From Bacillota bacterium (lineage in GTDB: Bacteria; Bacillota; Clostridia; Lachnospirales; Bianqueaceae): a stretch of DNA of 64,000 nt. Position numbers and translations under genes: made by a program. The first letter of the stretch is position 1. Every line of letters begins with the position of its first letter. The notes below the pieces were generated by a model, which saw only the letters and a list, made by a program, of their open reading frames with translations, had not been told where the DNA came from and ran no database searches. Below, one piece after another: positions 16,760-25,986 of the stretch. The stretch spans positions 1 to 64,000 of the forward strand of contig JAFRZE010000035.1 in the NCBI GenBank assembly GCA_017442735.1. Direction: 5' to 3'.

Positions 16760-18250
16760 ATGTACTATCAATCAACCAGACGACCGGATCTTCGTTTCTC
16801 TCCCTCCGAGGCGATCCTGCAGGGTCTTGCCCCGGACGGCGGATTATTCATCTTCGACCATCTTCCGGAACTTGATGTGTCCGAAGTCCTTTCTCTTTCG
16901 CCCATGGAGCAGTCCGCGCGGATCCTGGAAGCCTTTTTCCCTGATCTGACCGGCATCCCGGCTCTTGTCAGGGAAGCCTATGAGGGCAAATTCGACACAC
17001 CGGATCTAGTGCCTACCGTCGAAGCCGGTCCCTATCATTTTCTGGAACTCTTTCACGGTCCGACCTGCGCCTTCAAGGACATCGCGCTTTGTCTGCTGCC
17101 GCACCTGATGCGTGCCGCCTCCGTGAACCGGGAGGACGCACCTACCCTTCATATCCTGACAGCCACCTCCGGTGATACCGGCAAGGCCGCGCTTTCCGGA
17201 TTCGCGGATGTTCCCGGAACAAAGATCACCGTCTTCTATCCGGACGGAGGCGTCTCCGCTCTGCAGCGGCTGCAGATGGTCACCCAGCAGGGAAACAACG
17301 TGTCCGTCTATGGCATCCGCGGCAACTTCGATGATGCCCAGACCGGTGTGAAAGCCCTTTTCACGGACAAAGAACTGGAAGATGAACTGGCCGCGAAGCA
17401 TATCCGGTTAAGCTCCGCCAACTCCATCAATATCGGACGGCTGATCCCGCAGGTCATGTACTACTTCAAGGCCTATTCCGATCTTCTGCGGGCAGGGACT
17501 GTCCGGATGGGCGATAAGATCGATTTTTCTGTTCCCACCGGCAACTTTGGCGATATTCTCGCCGGATACCTCGCCGCGGCGCTGGGTCTGCCCGTCGGCA
17601 AACTTCTGATCGCGGCCAACATCAACCATGTACTGACCGATTTTGTCGAGACCGGCGTATATGACCGGAGAAGAGAACTTTATCTCACCGTCGCACCGTC
17701 CATGGATATCCTGGTCTCCTCCAATCTCGAACGTCTGCTGTACCTTCTATCCGGCGCCGAAACCAGCCCGAAGGCAGCCGCTGCCGCCACCGCCGGTTAT
17801 ATGCGGGATCTGAAGGAAACAGGCCGGTACGAGATACCGGAAGATGTTCACAGCAAACTCACCCGGTATTTCTGGAGCACCTACGCGGACGATTTCGATG
17901 CCAAAGAAACGATCCGCTCCTATTATCAGCAATACGGTTATCTCATGGATCCCCATACGGCGATCGGTTGCTATACGGCCGAAAAATACCGGCAGACCTG
18001 TCCGGAAGACGATCTGCCGATCGTCATCCTTTCGACCGCTTCCTGTTATAAATTCCCGGCCACGGTCCTGGAAGCGCTGGGGAATACGGTCCCGGAAGAT
18101 CCGTTCGAGCAGCTGAGCCTGCTTCAGACGATCACGAACATCTCCGTGCCCGCTCCTATTCTCGCTTTACAGGATCTGCCCGAACGGCATACCGGCGTCA
18201 TCTCCCGGGAAGAGATGAAATCCGTGATACAAAAAGAAGGAGAAATGTGA
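16760..18250 (+). CDS. thrC: Threonine synthase
   Basis: This 496-residue PLP enzyme converts O-phosphohomoserine to threonine. The PLP lysine is in GPTCAFKDIA (about residue 113) and the phosphate loop is TATSGDTGKAA. The start YYQSTRRP.LRFSPSEAILQGLAPDGGLF is typical of the long (bacterial/fungal) type. ATG at 16760 follows AAGGAAG; an in-frame ATG at 16715 lies within the promoter leader without a site. The stop overlaps the thrB start, giving coupled synthesis of the last two steps of threonine formation. Confidence 0.95.
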   Translation: MYYQSTRRPDLRFSPSEAILQGLAPDGGLFIFDHLPELDVSEVLSLSPMEQSARILEAFFPDLTGIPALVREAYEGKFDTPDLVPTVEAGPYHFLELFHGPTCAFKDIALCLLPHLMRAASVNREDAPTLHILTATSGDTGKAALSGFADVPGTKITVFYPDGGVSALQRLQMVTQQGNNVSVYGIRGNFDDAQTGVKALFTDKELEDELAAKHIRLSSANSINIGRLIPQVMYYFKAYSDLLRAGTVRMGDKIDFSVPTGNFGDILAGYLAAALGLPVGKLLIAANINHVLTDFVETGVYDRRRELYLTVAPSMDILVSSNLERLLYLLSGAETSPKAAAAATAGYMRDLKETGRYEIPEDVHSKLTRYFWSTYADDFDAKETIRSYYQQYGYLMDPHTAIGCYTAEKYRQTCPEDDLPIVILSTASCYKFPATVLEALGNTVPEDPFEQLSLLQTITNISVPAPILALQDLPERHTGVISREEMKSVIQKEGEM

Positions 18251-19155
18251 TGAATCAAGTTACGATACGCGTTCCGGCTACCACGGCCAACCTTGGTCCC
18301 GGCTTCGATGCCTTTGGCTGCGCTCTGAGTCTTTATACCGATGTCACTTTTACACGGACGCTGAATGTGGATTCTGTCGGCTCCTTCCGGATCACCGGCT
18401 GCGATGAAGCCTATCAGGGCCCGGACAATCTCGCCTATGAAGCTTTCTGCGCCGTATGCGATTCTCTCTCCGAGCCGATCGGCGATCTTCATATCCATAT
18501 CGACGCGCATATCCCGATCTGCCGGGGTCTCGGTTCTTCCGCCGCCCTGCTGGTCGCCGGCGCGATGGGCGCGAACGAACTGCTCGGAAGACGTCTTTCT
18601 ACTCAGGGACTTCTGAATATCACCAATGCCATGGAAGGTCACCCGGACAACCTGGCGCCGGCTTTCTTCGGCGGTCTTACCGCTTCCATGGTCGACGGCG
18701 GTCTTCCCATGACGGTCAGCTTCCCGCTGCATTCCGGCTGGCAGTTCCTGGCCATGGTTCCGGATTTCGATCTTCCCACCGCCAAAGCCAGAGCCGTGCT
18801 GCCCAAGGACGTCAGCCGGGCCGACGCGATCTACAATATCTCTCATGGCGCGATGGTATTGAAGGCCCTGGAGCTTGGCAGCGAGAAACTGCTGCGCAAC
18901 GCGATGAGAGACAAGCTTCATCAGGATTACCGCAAGGATCTCATTCAGGATTATGAGCCGATCGAGGCCCTGATCCGGACCATGGGCGCCGCCTTCTGTC
19001 TTTCCGGCGCCGGCCCCACTCTCCTTTGCCTGACGATGGATCCCACACTGAAGGACCGGCTGGCGGAAAAACTGCCCCAGGTCACGACGGCTAACTGGGA
19101 GATCTATCCGCTGCATGTGGAGTTTCAGGGAGCCAAGATCATTGCGTCCGAATGA
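18250..19155 (+). CDS. thrB: Homoserine kinase
   Basis: This 301-residue GHMP kinase phosphorylates homoserine for thrC. It has RVPATTANLGPGFDAFGCAL at the N-terminus, the ATP loop PICRGLGSSAALLVAG (about 88-103) and the C-terminal GAAFCLSGAGPTL. The ATG at 18250 shares a base with the thrC stop, and AAGGAGA lies just upstream; a GTG at 18247 is the alternative. Confidence 0.95.
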   Translation: MNQVTIRVPATTANLGPGFDAFGCALSLYTDVTFTRTLNVDSVGSFRITGCDEAYQGPDNLAYEAFCAVCDSLSEPIGDLHIHIDAHIPICRGLGSSAALLVAGAMGANELLGRRLSTQGLLNITNAMEGHPDNLAPAFFGGLTASMVDGGLPMTVSFPLHSGWQFLAMVPDFDLPTAKARAVLPKDVSRADAIYNISHGAMVLKALELGSEKLLRNAMRDKLHQDYRKDLIQDYEPIEALIRTMGAAFCLSGAGPTLLCLTMDPTLKDRLAEKLPQVTTANWEIYPLHVEFQGAKIIASE

Positions 19156-19197
19156 TCCGGATCCGAATGATTCGCACTTTAACGCGTTAATTTGCTC

Positions 19198-19226
19198 TTG
19201 CATCCCCGACACCTTCGTGATACAAT
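19198..19226 (+). promoter_or_regulatory. Promoter of the 19264 gene
   Basis: -35 TTGCAT (19198-19203), 17-base spacer, -10 TACAAT (19221-19226). Confidence 0.7.
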
Positions 19227-19263
19227 GTAATTTATCATACTATGACTCCATGGGAGGTGGATC

Positions 19264-20568
19264 ATGTCACAATATTATAATTCCTATCCGGGTGCTTACA
19301 ATCAGAATTATCAGCAAGGCCCGACCCCAGGCCTCAAAGCACTGAAAAACAGCTTTGGAAGCCCCATTTACCTTATCGCGACGATCGCTTTTACACTGAC
19401 CCTTGTCCTTTCGCTGGTCGAGGCTTTCGTACCCAGCGCTTCCATGCTCGGATCGATCGTATCGCTCATTCAGCAGTATGCCTATCAGTTCGGCGTGCCG
19501 ATCCCCGATGAATTCGGTGATATCACCGCACTGATGAGCGGCTCCTCTATTGCCGGGACCATCGTAGGAATGATCCCGTCCATCCTGATCGCGCTCGGCA
19601 TGTGGCTGATCTACAGCTCCGCCAAAAAAGCGTCGATCCCCGCTTCAACCGCAGGCTACAGTATCCTTCAGGTCATGAACATCATTTCCATGGTCCTGAT
19701 GTGCATCGCTACCCTGATGCTTGTCATTTTCGGGATCATCGGTCTTGTCGCGCTGAATTCGCTCTCCGGCTACTACGGCGGAAGCAGTTCCGGAACGATG
19801 GCCGTCGCGGCGATCTGTCTGCTGATCGGTATCGTGATCATGATCTTCGTGATCATCTACTTTGCCAAGTTAGCGGCGATCTACAGCATCTCCAAGGATG
19901 TGCTTCGCTACAACCGTTCCGCGAAGAAGATCTCCATGTTCGTCATCGTGATCAACTTCATCGCTCTGTTCTTCTCTGCCATCGGTACAGTCAGTACCCT
20001 GGTCTCCGCTTCTGCGATGATCGTCCTTCCCACCACCTATGTCCTGATGACGGTCCTTTCAGCCGTAGCCTCTTTTGTCGCTTCCCTTCTGCAGACACTG
20101 ACCTTCGTCCGCGCCAGACAGGAATTCTCGGCTCTGACCGAGAACAAAGGCGCCGCCGGCTACCAGAGCTACAACTTCGAGACCGGCGCCTACAACACCG
20201 GTTCCTTCAATACCGGTGCGATCCCGCAGACCGGCTATCAGCAGCCTTATCAGGCACCTCGTCCTGCTCAGCCGCAGTATCAGCAGCCGCAAACGCCTTA
20301 TCAGCAGCAGGCTCCCTATCAGGCACAGCCGCAGTACCAGCAGCGTCCCATTCAGCCGCAGGCGCCTTCTCAGCCGATCCCGCAGTATCAGACGCCTCAG
20401 GTCGCGCCTTTCCAGGTAAATCAGCCCGTCCAGCCTTCCATGCAGGTCCCGCCGGCACCGAATGCGCCTCAGGCTGTCTCGCAGAATACAGCCCCGCTGA
20501 CAGCGGCAGTCGATCACGCGCAGGAGATCGCCGATCAGGCGGCTTCCAGTTTTAACGATCAGCAATAA
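19264..20568 (+). CDS. Polytopic membrane protein with Pro/Gln/Tyr-rich tail
   Basis: This 434-residue protein has a short polar Tyr/Asn/Gln-rich N-terminus, about five or six membrane segments (about 35-290), and a low-complexity C-terminal tail (about 310-400) built from repeats such as QPQYQQPQ and PYQQQAPYQ. Similar Pro/Gln tails occur on clostridial envelope proteins and may mediate self-association; this is inference. No enzyme motif is seen. GGGAGGTGG precedes the start. It has its own promoter and is followed at 16 bases by the TrpR-like gene. Confidence 0.7.
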   Translation: MSQYYNSYPGAYNQNYQQGPTPGLKALKNSFGSPIYLIATIAFTLTLVLSLVEAFVPSASMLGSIVSLIQQYAYQFGVPIPDEFGDITALMSGSSIAGTIVGMIPSILIALGMWLIYSSAKKASIPASTAGYSILQVMNIISMVLMCIATLMLVIFGIIGLVALNSLSGYYGGSSSGTMAVAAICLLIGIVIMIFVIIYFAKLAAIYSISKDVLRYNRSAKKISMFVIVINFIALFFSAIGTVSTLVSASAMIVLPTTYVLMTVLSAVASFVASLLQTLTFVRARQEFSALTENKGAAGYQSYNFETGAYNTGSFNTGAIPQTGYQQPYQAPRPAQPQYQQPQTPYQQQAPYQAQPQYQQRPIQPQAPSQPIPQYQTPQVAPFQVNQPVQPSMQVPPAPNAPQAVSQNTAPLTAAVDHAQEIADQAASSFNDQQ

Positions 20569-20584
20569 GCGATAGGAGGGCATG

Positions 20585-20875
20585 ATGAGAAAAAATCTCC
20601 ATTCCGAAGCGATGGATCAATACTTTGACGCCATCCTGAGCCTCAAAAACCGGGAGGAGTGCTATTCTTTCTTTAAGGATATCTGCACTGTCAATGAGAT
20701 GCTTTCCCTTTCTCAGCGTTTTGATGTAGGCGTTCGTCTCCTGAAGGGACAGACCTACCAGGAGATCTCGGAAGCGACCGGTGCTTCCACCGCCACCATC
20801 AGCCGTGTCGGTCGTCTTCTCACGGACGAGAACGACGGTATCGAAATGGCCGCCGAACGGATCGGTGAGAAATAA
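20585..20875 (+). CDS. TrpR-like YerC/YecD family DNA-binding protein
   Basis: This 96-residue helical protein resembles the TrpR/YerC/YecD family: FFKDICTVNEMLSLSQRFDVGVRLLKGQTYQEISEATGASTATISRV, with a helix-turn-helix at about 55-80. Members are small dimeric regulators whose targets are largely unknown; it lacks evidence for tryptophan binding. ATG 20585 is 5 bases from GGAGG; ATG 20582 is only 2 bases away and less likely. Its own terminator follows. Confidence 0.85.
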   Translation: MRKNLHSEAMDQYFDAILSLKNREECYSFFKDICTVNEMLSLSQRFDVGVRLLKGQTYQEISEATGASTATISRVGRLLTDENDGIEMAAERIGEK

Positions 20876-20908
20876 GACCCTTTAGACCCTCTGTTTCTAC
20901 AGCAAATG

Positions 20909-20945
20909 AGCCGCAGATTGCACAATCTGCGGCTTTATTTTGTTT
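20909..20945 (+). terminator. Intrinsic terminator
   Basis: Stem AGCCGCAGAT (from 20909) with the complement ending 20934, then a T-rich run. Confidence 0.8.
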
Positions 20946-20992
20946 CTTTTTTGCCTAAATCCGTAAAAGTTGAAACTTTTTTCATTTTCCTC

Positions 20993-21021
20993 TTGCTTTT
21001 TCAGACAGTTTCGGTTATCAT
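20993..21021 (+). promoter_or_regulatory. Promoter of the symporter gene
   Basis: -35 TTGCTT (20993-20998), 17-base spacer, -10 TATCAT (21016-21021). The leader holds the palindrome ACGCGTTAAAGCGT near 21039. Confidence 0.7.
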
Positions 21022-21073
21022 GTGCTTTAGTGAGCTGACGCGTTAAAGCGTTTAAGCACGAAAGGAGAACGTC

Positions 21074-22621
21074 ATGTTTCTGAAAATTGCTATGCTGATC
21101 ATTTTCTTCGCCATCATGATCGCCATTGGATTCTGGTGCCGCAAGAATTCCACCGATGTCAACGGTTTTGTCCTGGGCGGACGCTCGGTAGGTCCGTGGG
21201 TCTCCGCTTTCGCTTACGGAACCTCTTATTTCTCAGCCGTTATCTTCGTCGGTTACGCCGGTCAGTTCGGCTGGAAATTCGGTATCGCTTCTACCTGGAT
21301 CGGCATCGGCAACGCCCTGCTCGGTTCCCTGGCCGCCTGGGTCATCCTCGGCCGCCGCACCCGTATTATGACGCAGCATCTGAACTCCGCGACCATGCCG
21401 CAGTTCTTCGAAGCCCGTTACGGATCTTCCACGCTGAAGATCGCAGCTTCCATCATCACCTTCATTTTCCTGATCCCCTACACCGCCTCCCTCTACAACG
21501 GTCTTTCCCGTCTGTTTGAGATGGCATTCCATATCGACTACTCCATCTGCGTGATCGTTATGGCTGTCCTGACCGGCATCTATGTTATCGCCGGCGGCTA
21601 CATGGCTACCGCCATCAATGACTTCGTACAGGGCATCATCATGCTGTTCGGTATCGTGGCAGTCGTGCTCGCCGTTCTGAACAGCCAGGGCGGCTTCCTC
21701 GCCTCGCTGGACGGCCTTGCCCGCATCTCCGACGAGACCGTCGCGACCACGCCCGGTATCTTCGCTTCCTTCTTCGGTCCGGATCCCTTAGGCCTTCTGG
21801 GCGTTATCCTCCTGACCTCCCTGGGTACCTGGGGCCTGCCGCAGATGGTCCAGAAATTCTACGCCATCAAGAGTGAGAAATCCATCTCCACCGGTACCAT
21901 CGTATCCACGTTCTTCGCGATCGTCGTCGCGGGCGGCTGCTACTTCCTTGGCGGCTTCGGACGTCTTTTCTCCGACAAAATCAACATCGCCTCCGGCGGT
22001 TTTGACTCGATCATCCCGACGATGCTTTCCTCTCTGCCGGACATTCTGATTGCCGTCGTGGTGATCCTGGTGCTGTCCGCCTCCATGTCGACCCTGTCCA
22101 GCCTGGTCCTGACTTCCAGCTCCACCCTGACCCTGGATCTTCTGAAAGGTCATGTGGTCAAAGATATGAACGAGAAAAAGCAGGTCTTCACCATGCGTCT
22201 GCTCATCGTAGTCTTTGTAGCTATCTCGGTCGTCATCGCCATCATCCAGTACAAGTCCAATGTCACGTTCATCGCGCAGCTGATGGGTGTTTCCTGGGGC
22301 GCGCTGGCCGGCGCTTTCCTGGCTCCGTTCCTGTACGGTCTGTACTTCAAAGGCGCTACCAAAGCTTCTGTCTGGGTAAGCTTCATTTTCTCCTCGGTCG
22401 TGATGATCCTGAACATGCTGGTCCGTTCCAGCTTCCCGACCCTGCTGCAGTCCCCCATCAATGCCGGTGCGTTCTGCATGATCGCCGGTCTGGTGCTGGT
22501 CCCGCTCGTATCGCTCTTTACCAGAAAACCCGATGCCAAAGTCGTGGAAGACGCCTTTGCCTGCTACAATGAGAAGGTGCTCGTTCCGCAGAGAGAAGCG
22601 CTTGGCGACGGAGACGAATGA
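21074..22621 (+). CDS. Sodium:solute symporter (SSF family)
   Basis: This 515-residue protein has about thirteen membrane segments and SSF features: FVLGGRSVGPWVSAFAYGTSYFSAV near residues 30-55, GGYMATAINDFVQG, and SASMSTLSSLVLTSSSTL late in the protein, which supplies part of the sodium site. Relatives carry proline, pantothenate, or other small organic solutes; the substrate is not evident. The next gene, an amidohydrolase, begins 4 bases after the stop, suggesting its substrate or product could be the solute. AAAGGAGA precedes the start. Confidence 0.85.
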   Translation: MFLKIAMLIIFFAIMIAIGFWCRKNSTDVNGFVLGGRSVGPWVSAFAYGTSYFSAVIFVGYAGQFGWKFGIASTWIGIGNALLGSLAAWVILGRRTRIMTQHLNSATMPQFFEARYGSSTLKIAASIITFIFLIPYTASLYNGLSRLFEMAFHIDYSICVIVMAVLTGIYVIAGGYMATAINDFVQGIIMLFGIVAVVLAVLNSQGGFLASLDGLARISDETVATTPGIFASFFGPDPLGLLGVILLTSLGTWGLPQMVQKFYAIKSEKSISTGTIVSTFFAIVVAGGCYFLGGFGRLFSDKINIASGGFDSIIPTMLSSLPDILIAVVVILVLSASMSTLSSLVLTSSSTLTLDLLKGHVVKDMNEKKQVFTMRLLIVVFVAISVVIAIIQYKSNVTFIAQLMGVSWGALAGAFLAPFLYGLYFKGATKASVWVSFIFSSVVMILNMLVRSSFPTLLQSPINAGAFCMIAGLVLVPLVSLFTRKPDAKVVEDAFACYNEKVLVPQREALGDGDE

Positions 22622-22625
22622 TCCT

Positions 22626-23507
22626 ATGATCATCGACATCCACACCCATACGTTTCCGGACCGTATTGCCCGGCAAACGATCGACAAACTATCCAAGGCG
22701 GCTCATACAGCCGCCTTTACCGATGCTACCGGTACTTCACTGCTTACCTCCATGGACCGGGCCGGCGTCGATCTTTCCGTCATCGATCCCGTCGCGACGA
22801 ATCCGGGACAGGTCGAAAAAGTCAACGATTCCTCCGCGCGGATCAACGAGATCTTTGAAGGCCGTCTCATGTCCTTCGGCTGCATGCACCCGGAATACCC
22901 GCATTTCCGTGAGGAACTGTCCCGCCTGGTGCGTCTCGGCTTCCGCGGTATCAAACTGCACCCTGTCTACCAGGGCATCGATATCGATGATATCCGGTTC
23001 CTCCGGATCCTGGACACGGCGGCCTCCCTGGGGCTCATCGTCCTGACCCATGCCGGACAGGATATCGGCTTTCCCGGCGTCGTTCACTGCTCTCCCGCCA
23101 TGTGCCGTCACGCAATCGAGGAAGTGGGCCGTTTTCCTTTTATCCTGGCCCATATGGGCGGCTGGCACGACTGGGATGAAGTCCTGAGCGAACTGCCCGG
23201 TACCGGCTGCTATTTCGACACTTCCTTCTCGACCGACCGCTTCTCACCACTTAGTGACGGATACTGGAAACCGGGAGAAGAAAAGATGCTCTCGCCGGAC
23301 GCTTTTGTCCATCTGGTCCGCGCCGTCGGCGCCGATCATGTCATCTTCGGTTCCGACAGCCCCTGGAGCGACCAGAAAGCCGCCCTCGACTGGATCCGTG
23401 ACTGCGAAAAAGGCGGGCTTCACAGCCTTTCAGACGATGTCGCCCTCTCTGCGGATGACGTCCGATTGATCCTGGGCGAAAACGCGAAAAAACTACTTCA
23501 TCTATAA
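22626..23507 (+). CDS. Amidohydrolase-family metal-dependent hydrolase
   Basis: This 293-residue TIM-barrel protein is of the amidohydrolase-2 type. Metal-binding features are MIIDIHTHTFPD at the start, ILAHMGG (about 172-178) and the late GSDSPW (about 238-243). Members decarboxylate or hydrolyse aromatic or cyclic small molecules; no substrate can be assigned. ATG at 22626 is the first start after the symporter stop; the frame is open further upstream inside that gene. It is coupled to the symporter. Confidence 0.8.
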   Translation: MIIDIHTHTFPDRIARQTIDKLSKAAHTAAFTDATGTSLLTSMDRAGVDLSVIDPVATNPGQVEKVNDSSARINEIFEGRLMSFGCMHPEYPHFREELSRLVRLGFRGIKLHPVYQGIDIDDIRFLRILDTAASLGLIVLTHAGQDIGFPGVVHCSPAMCRHAIEEVGRFPFILAHMGGWHDWDEVLSELPGTGCYFDTSFSTDRFSPLSDGYWKPGEEKMLSPDAFVHLVRAVGADHVIFGSDSPWSDQKAALDWIRDCEKGGLHSLSDDVALSADDVRLILGENAKKLLHL

Positions 23508-23526
23508 TCAAAAACGATAAAAAAAG

Positions 23527-23597
23527 CCCGTCAGGTGTACGGGTGGAAGATTCCGCAGGCCTTTGCCGGGGACCAGTCCACCCATGCACTTGACGGG
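23527..23597. terminator. Large bidirectional terminator hairpin
   Basis: A 21-bp stem with one mismatch pairs 23527-23547 with 23577-23597 and encloses a 29-base GC-rich loop. On the minus strand it is followed by a long T-run (A at 23515-23525); on the plus strand by TTATTGTTTT. It lies between convergent genes, so it can end both. The loop is larger than usual. Confidence 0.7.
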
Positions 23598-23616
23598 TTA
23601 TTGTTTTGATTTACTT

Positions 23617-24051
23617 TTAGATTTCCTGCATATCTTCCTGTGAGAGGACCTTCAGACCCTTGCTCACCAGCTTGGCCTCGGCCGCGCGGTGATCACGGAC
23701 ACGGAAGATCATGTAGGCCTTTTTCTCTTCCTTTCCGCCGATAAAGGCGTACATGTACTCGATGTTCAGGTTCGTCTCGGCGAAAACCTCCAGCAGTTTA
23801 TCCAGTCCGCCGGGCACATCGGGAATCGCGATCGCCAGTACTGAGGTCAGATTGGCGACAAAGTCGGCTTCCTTCAGGACATTGACAGCTTCATACACAT
23901 CGTCGACGATGACCCGGGCGATCCCGAAGTCTTTCGTCTCGGCCAGCGACAGCGCACGCATGTCGATTCCGTGCGCGGCCAGAACACCGGTCATCTGCTT
24001 GAGTGTACTGGGTTTATTCTCCAGAAAAACGGAGATCTGTTTGATGCTCAT
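23617..24051 (-). CDS. Tandem ACT-domain protein of the ior/paaK operon
   Basis: This 144-residue protein consists of two ACT domains (about 1-70 and 71-144; ISVFLENKPSTLKQMTGVLAAHGIDMRAL at the start). ACT domains bind amino acids. This protein type is regularly found beside phenylacetate-CoA ligase and indolepyruvate oxidoreductase in anaerobes and probably senses an aromatic amino acid or product. It lies 18 bases downstream of paaK as the last gene of the operon. Confidence 0.85.
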   Translation of the reverse strand: MSIKQISVFLENKPSTLKQMTGVLAAHGIDMRALSLAETKDFGIARVIVDDVYEAVNVLKEADFVANLTSVLAIAIPDVPGGLDKLLEVFAETNLNIEYMYAFIGGKEEKKAYMIFRVRDHRAAEAKLVSKGLKVLSQEDMQEI

Positions 24052-24069
24052 CCTATCCTCCTTTAAGAC

Positions 24070-25371
24070 TTAGATTTTGCGTTTATCGATCACCCGGACG
24101 GCTTTTCCTTCGCTGCGGGTGATGGTTTTCGGGGCGACCAGCGTGACTTTCGCCTTCAGACCGAGCATCGAACGAAGTCCGTCGACAAGCTCTTTCTGAC
24201 GATCGGCGATCTCACCGAGATTATCCGTGAACATCTCAGGCGTCATCTCTACCTGGACATCCAGCGTATCGGTATTGTTGATACGGTCGACGATGATCTG
24301 ATAGTTCGCGGCGTAGCCGGCGTTGATCAGAACGGTCTCGATCTGGCTCGGGAATACGTTGACGCCGCGGATGATCAGCATATCGTCGCTGCGTCCCTTC
24401 GGTTTGCCCATCCGTACATGGGTACGTCCGCAGGAACATTTTTCACGGGTCAGGGTACAGATGTCTCTGGTACGGTAGCGAAGAAGCGGGAAAGCTTCCT
24501 TGTCAAGCGCGGTGAAGACCAGCTCGCCCTGGCTGCCTTCCGGCAGGACTTCGAGCGTATCCGGATCGATGATCTCGGCGATGAAATGATCCTCGTTGAT
24601 ATGCATTCCCTGCTGGGCGCTGCACTCGAAGGCTACGCCGGGGCCGGAAAGTTCGGTCAGGCCATAAATATCATAAGCTTTGATGCCTAACGTCTTCTCG
24701 ATATCATGACGCATCTCTTCGCTCCAGGCTTCCGCGCCGAAGATACCGGCTTTCAGCGGGATATCATCCGGACCATAGCCCAGTTCCTTAAAACGCTCGC
24801 CTAAGTAGGCAGCGTAGCTCGGGGTACAGCAGAGGATCGTCGCCTGAAGATCCATGATGAACATGATTTGACGGTCGGTATTGCCGGAACTGGTCGGGAT
24901 GGTCAGGCATCCGACCTTATGGGAGCCGCCGTTCAGTCCGGGGCCGCCGGTGAACAGACCGTAGCCGTAGGAAACCTGACAGACGCTCTCATCGGTGCCG
25001 CCGGCTGCCGTAATGGCTCTGGCACAGCACTCTTCCCACAGGTCGATATCATGCTGTGTATAGAAGGCGACCACGCGTTTACCGGTGGTACCGGAAGTGG
25101 ACTGGATCCTAACGCAGTCTTTCAGCGGTACGCCAAGCAGTCCGTAGGGATACGCGTCCCGAAGGTCCGCCTTGGACAGGAAGGGAAGTTTGTAAAGATC
25201 ATCCGTTGACTGGATGTCATCCGGCGTCAGACCTTTTTCTTCCATCTTTTTCCGATAGTACGGAACATTGTCCCATACATGTCTTACCTGTTTGACCAGC
25301 TTTTCATTCTGGATCTGTTTCAGTTTTTCCGGGGATGCGCACTCGATCTCCGGCTGGTAGTAACGTTCCAT
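24070..25371 (-). CDS. paaK: Phenylacetate--CoA ligase
   Basis: This 433-residue adenylate-forming enzyme has the ATP loop STSGTTGKRVV (about 90-100), YGLTELSGPG (about 235-244) and the C-terminal RSEGKAVRV. It activates phenylacetate or a related aryl acid to its CoA ester. Together with IorAB it fits oxidation of aromatic amino acids: IorAB turns the aryl pyruvate into an acyl-CoA, and this ligase can run in the direction that conserves ATP. Cysteines (ICTLTREKCSCGRTH) may hold a metal. Third gene of the operon. Confidence 0.92.
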   Translation of the reverse strand: MERYYQPEIECASPEKLKQIQNEKLVKQVRHVWDNVPYYRKKMEEKGLTPDDIQSTDDLYKLPFLSKADLRDAYPYGLLGVPLKDCVRIQSTSGTTGKRVVAFYTQHDIDLWEECCARAITAAGGTDESVCQVSYGYGLFTGGPGLNGGSHKVGCLTIPTSSGNTDRQIMFIMDLQATILCCTPSYAAYLGERFKELGYGPDDIPLKAGIFGAEAWSEEMRHDIEKTLGIKAYDIYGLTELSGPGVAFECSAQQGMHINEDHFIAEIIDPDTLEVLPEGSQGELVFTALDKEAFPLLRYRTRDICTLTREKCSCGRTHVRMGKPKGRSDDMLIIRGVNVFPSQIETVLINAGYAANYQIIVDRINNTDTLDVQVEMTPEMFTDNLGEIADRQKELVDGLRSMLGLKAKVTLVAPKTITRSEGKAVRVIDKRKI

Positions 25372-25404
25372 AAAAAACTCCTTTGAACATGTGACGCGCG
25401 AAGC

Positions 25405-25986
25405 TTAATCTTCGCGATAGTTTTTCCCAAGTGTAAATGCTTTTCTGTTCATCTCCAGGAATCTGGCCGGAACGACAGCGGCAAGCGCTTCATCCCAGGC
25501 TTCTTCCGGTATATCAAAGTAATGGCTTAGTCTTCCCAGAAGCACGATATTGACGGCCTTGCTCGAACCGGCCTCTTCCGCCAGCTTCAGGCAGTCCAGC
25601 GCGTCTACTTTTACACCCAGATCTTTCATCTTCTTCACCAGATCCGCCGGATAGGTTGCGGCCCCGGTGATGACAGGCATGGGATCGATCTGCTGCGTAT
25701 TCGTGACGATCACGCCGCCTTCCTTCAGGTAAGGCATCCAGCGGGCCGCTTCCAGTACCTCAAAGGATACGATAAAGTCGGCTTCGCCGCGGTCGATGAC
25801 CGGAGAAAAGACCTGCTCGCCGTAGCGCACATAGGTGACAACAGAACCGCCGCGCTGGCTCATTCCGTGGACCTCGGACACTTTCACATCGTATCCCTGC
25901 GAGAGGAGCAGATATCCCAGCAGTTTACTGGCAAGCAGTGAACCCTGGCCGCCGACACCAACGATCATAACATTCTTCGTTTTCAT
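25405..25986 (-). CDS. iorB: Indolepyruvate ferredoxin oxidoreductase, beta subunit
   Basis: This 193-residue subunit begins KNVMIVGVGGQGSLLASKLLG, the Rossmann-like start of the gamma-type domain of 2-oxoacid:ferredoxin oxidoreductases. With IorA it oxidatively decarboxylates aryl pyruvates to aryl-acetyl-CoA and reduces ferredoxin. Its ATG at 25986 overlaps the iorA stop by one base, so expression is coupled. A frame open further upstream lies inside iorA. Confidence 0.93.
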   Translation of the reverse strand: MKTKNVMIVGVGGQGSLLASKLLGYLLLSQGYDVKVSEVHGMSQRGGSVVTYVRYGEQVFSPVIDRGEADFIVSFEVLEAARWMPYLKEGGVIVTNTQQIDPMPVITGAATYPADLVKKMKDLGVKVDALDCLKLAEEAGSSKAVNIVLLGRLSHYFDIPEEAWDEALAAVVPARFLEMNRKAFTLGKNYRED

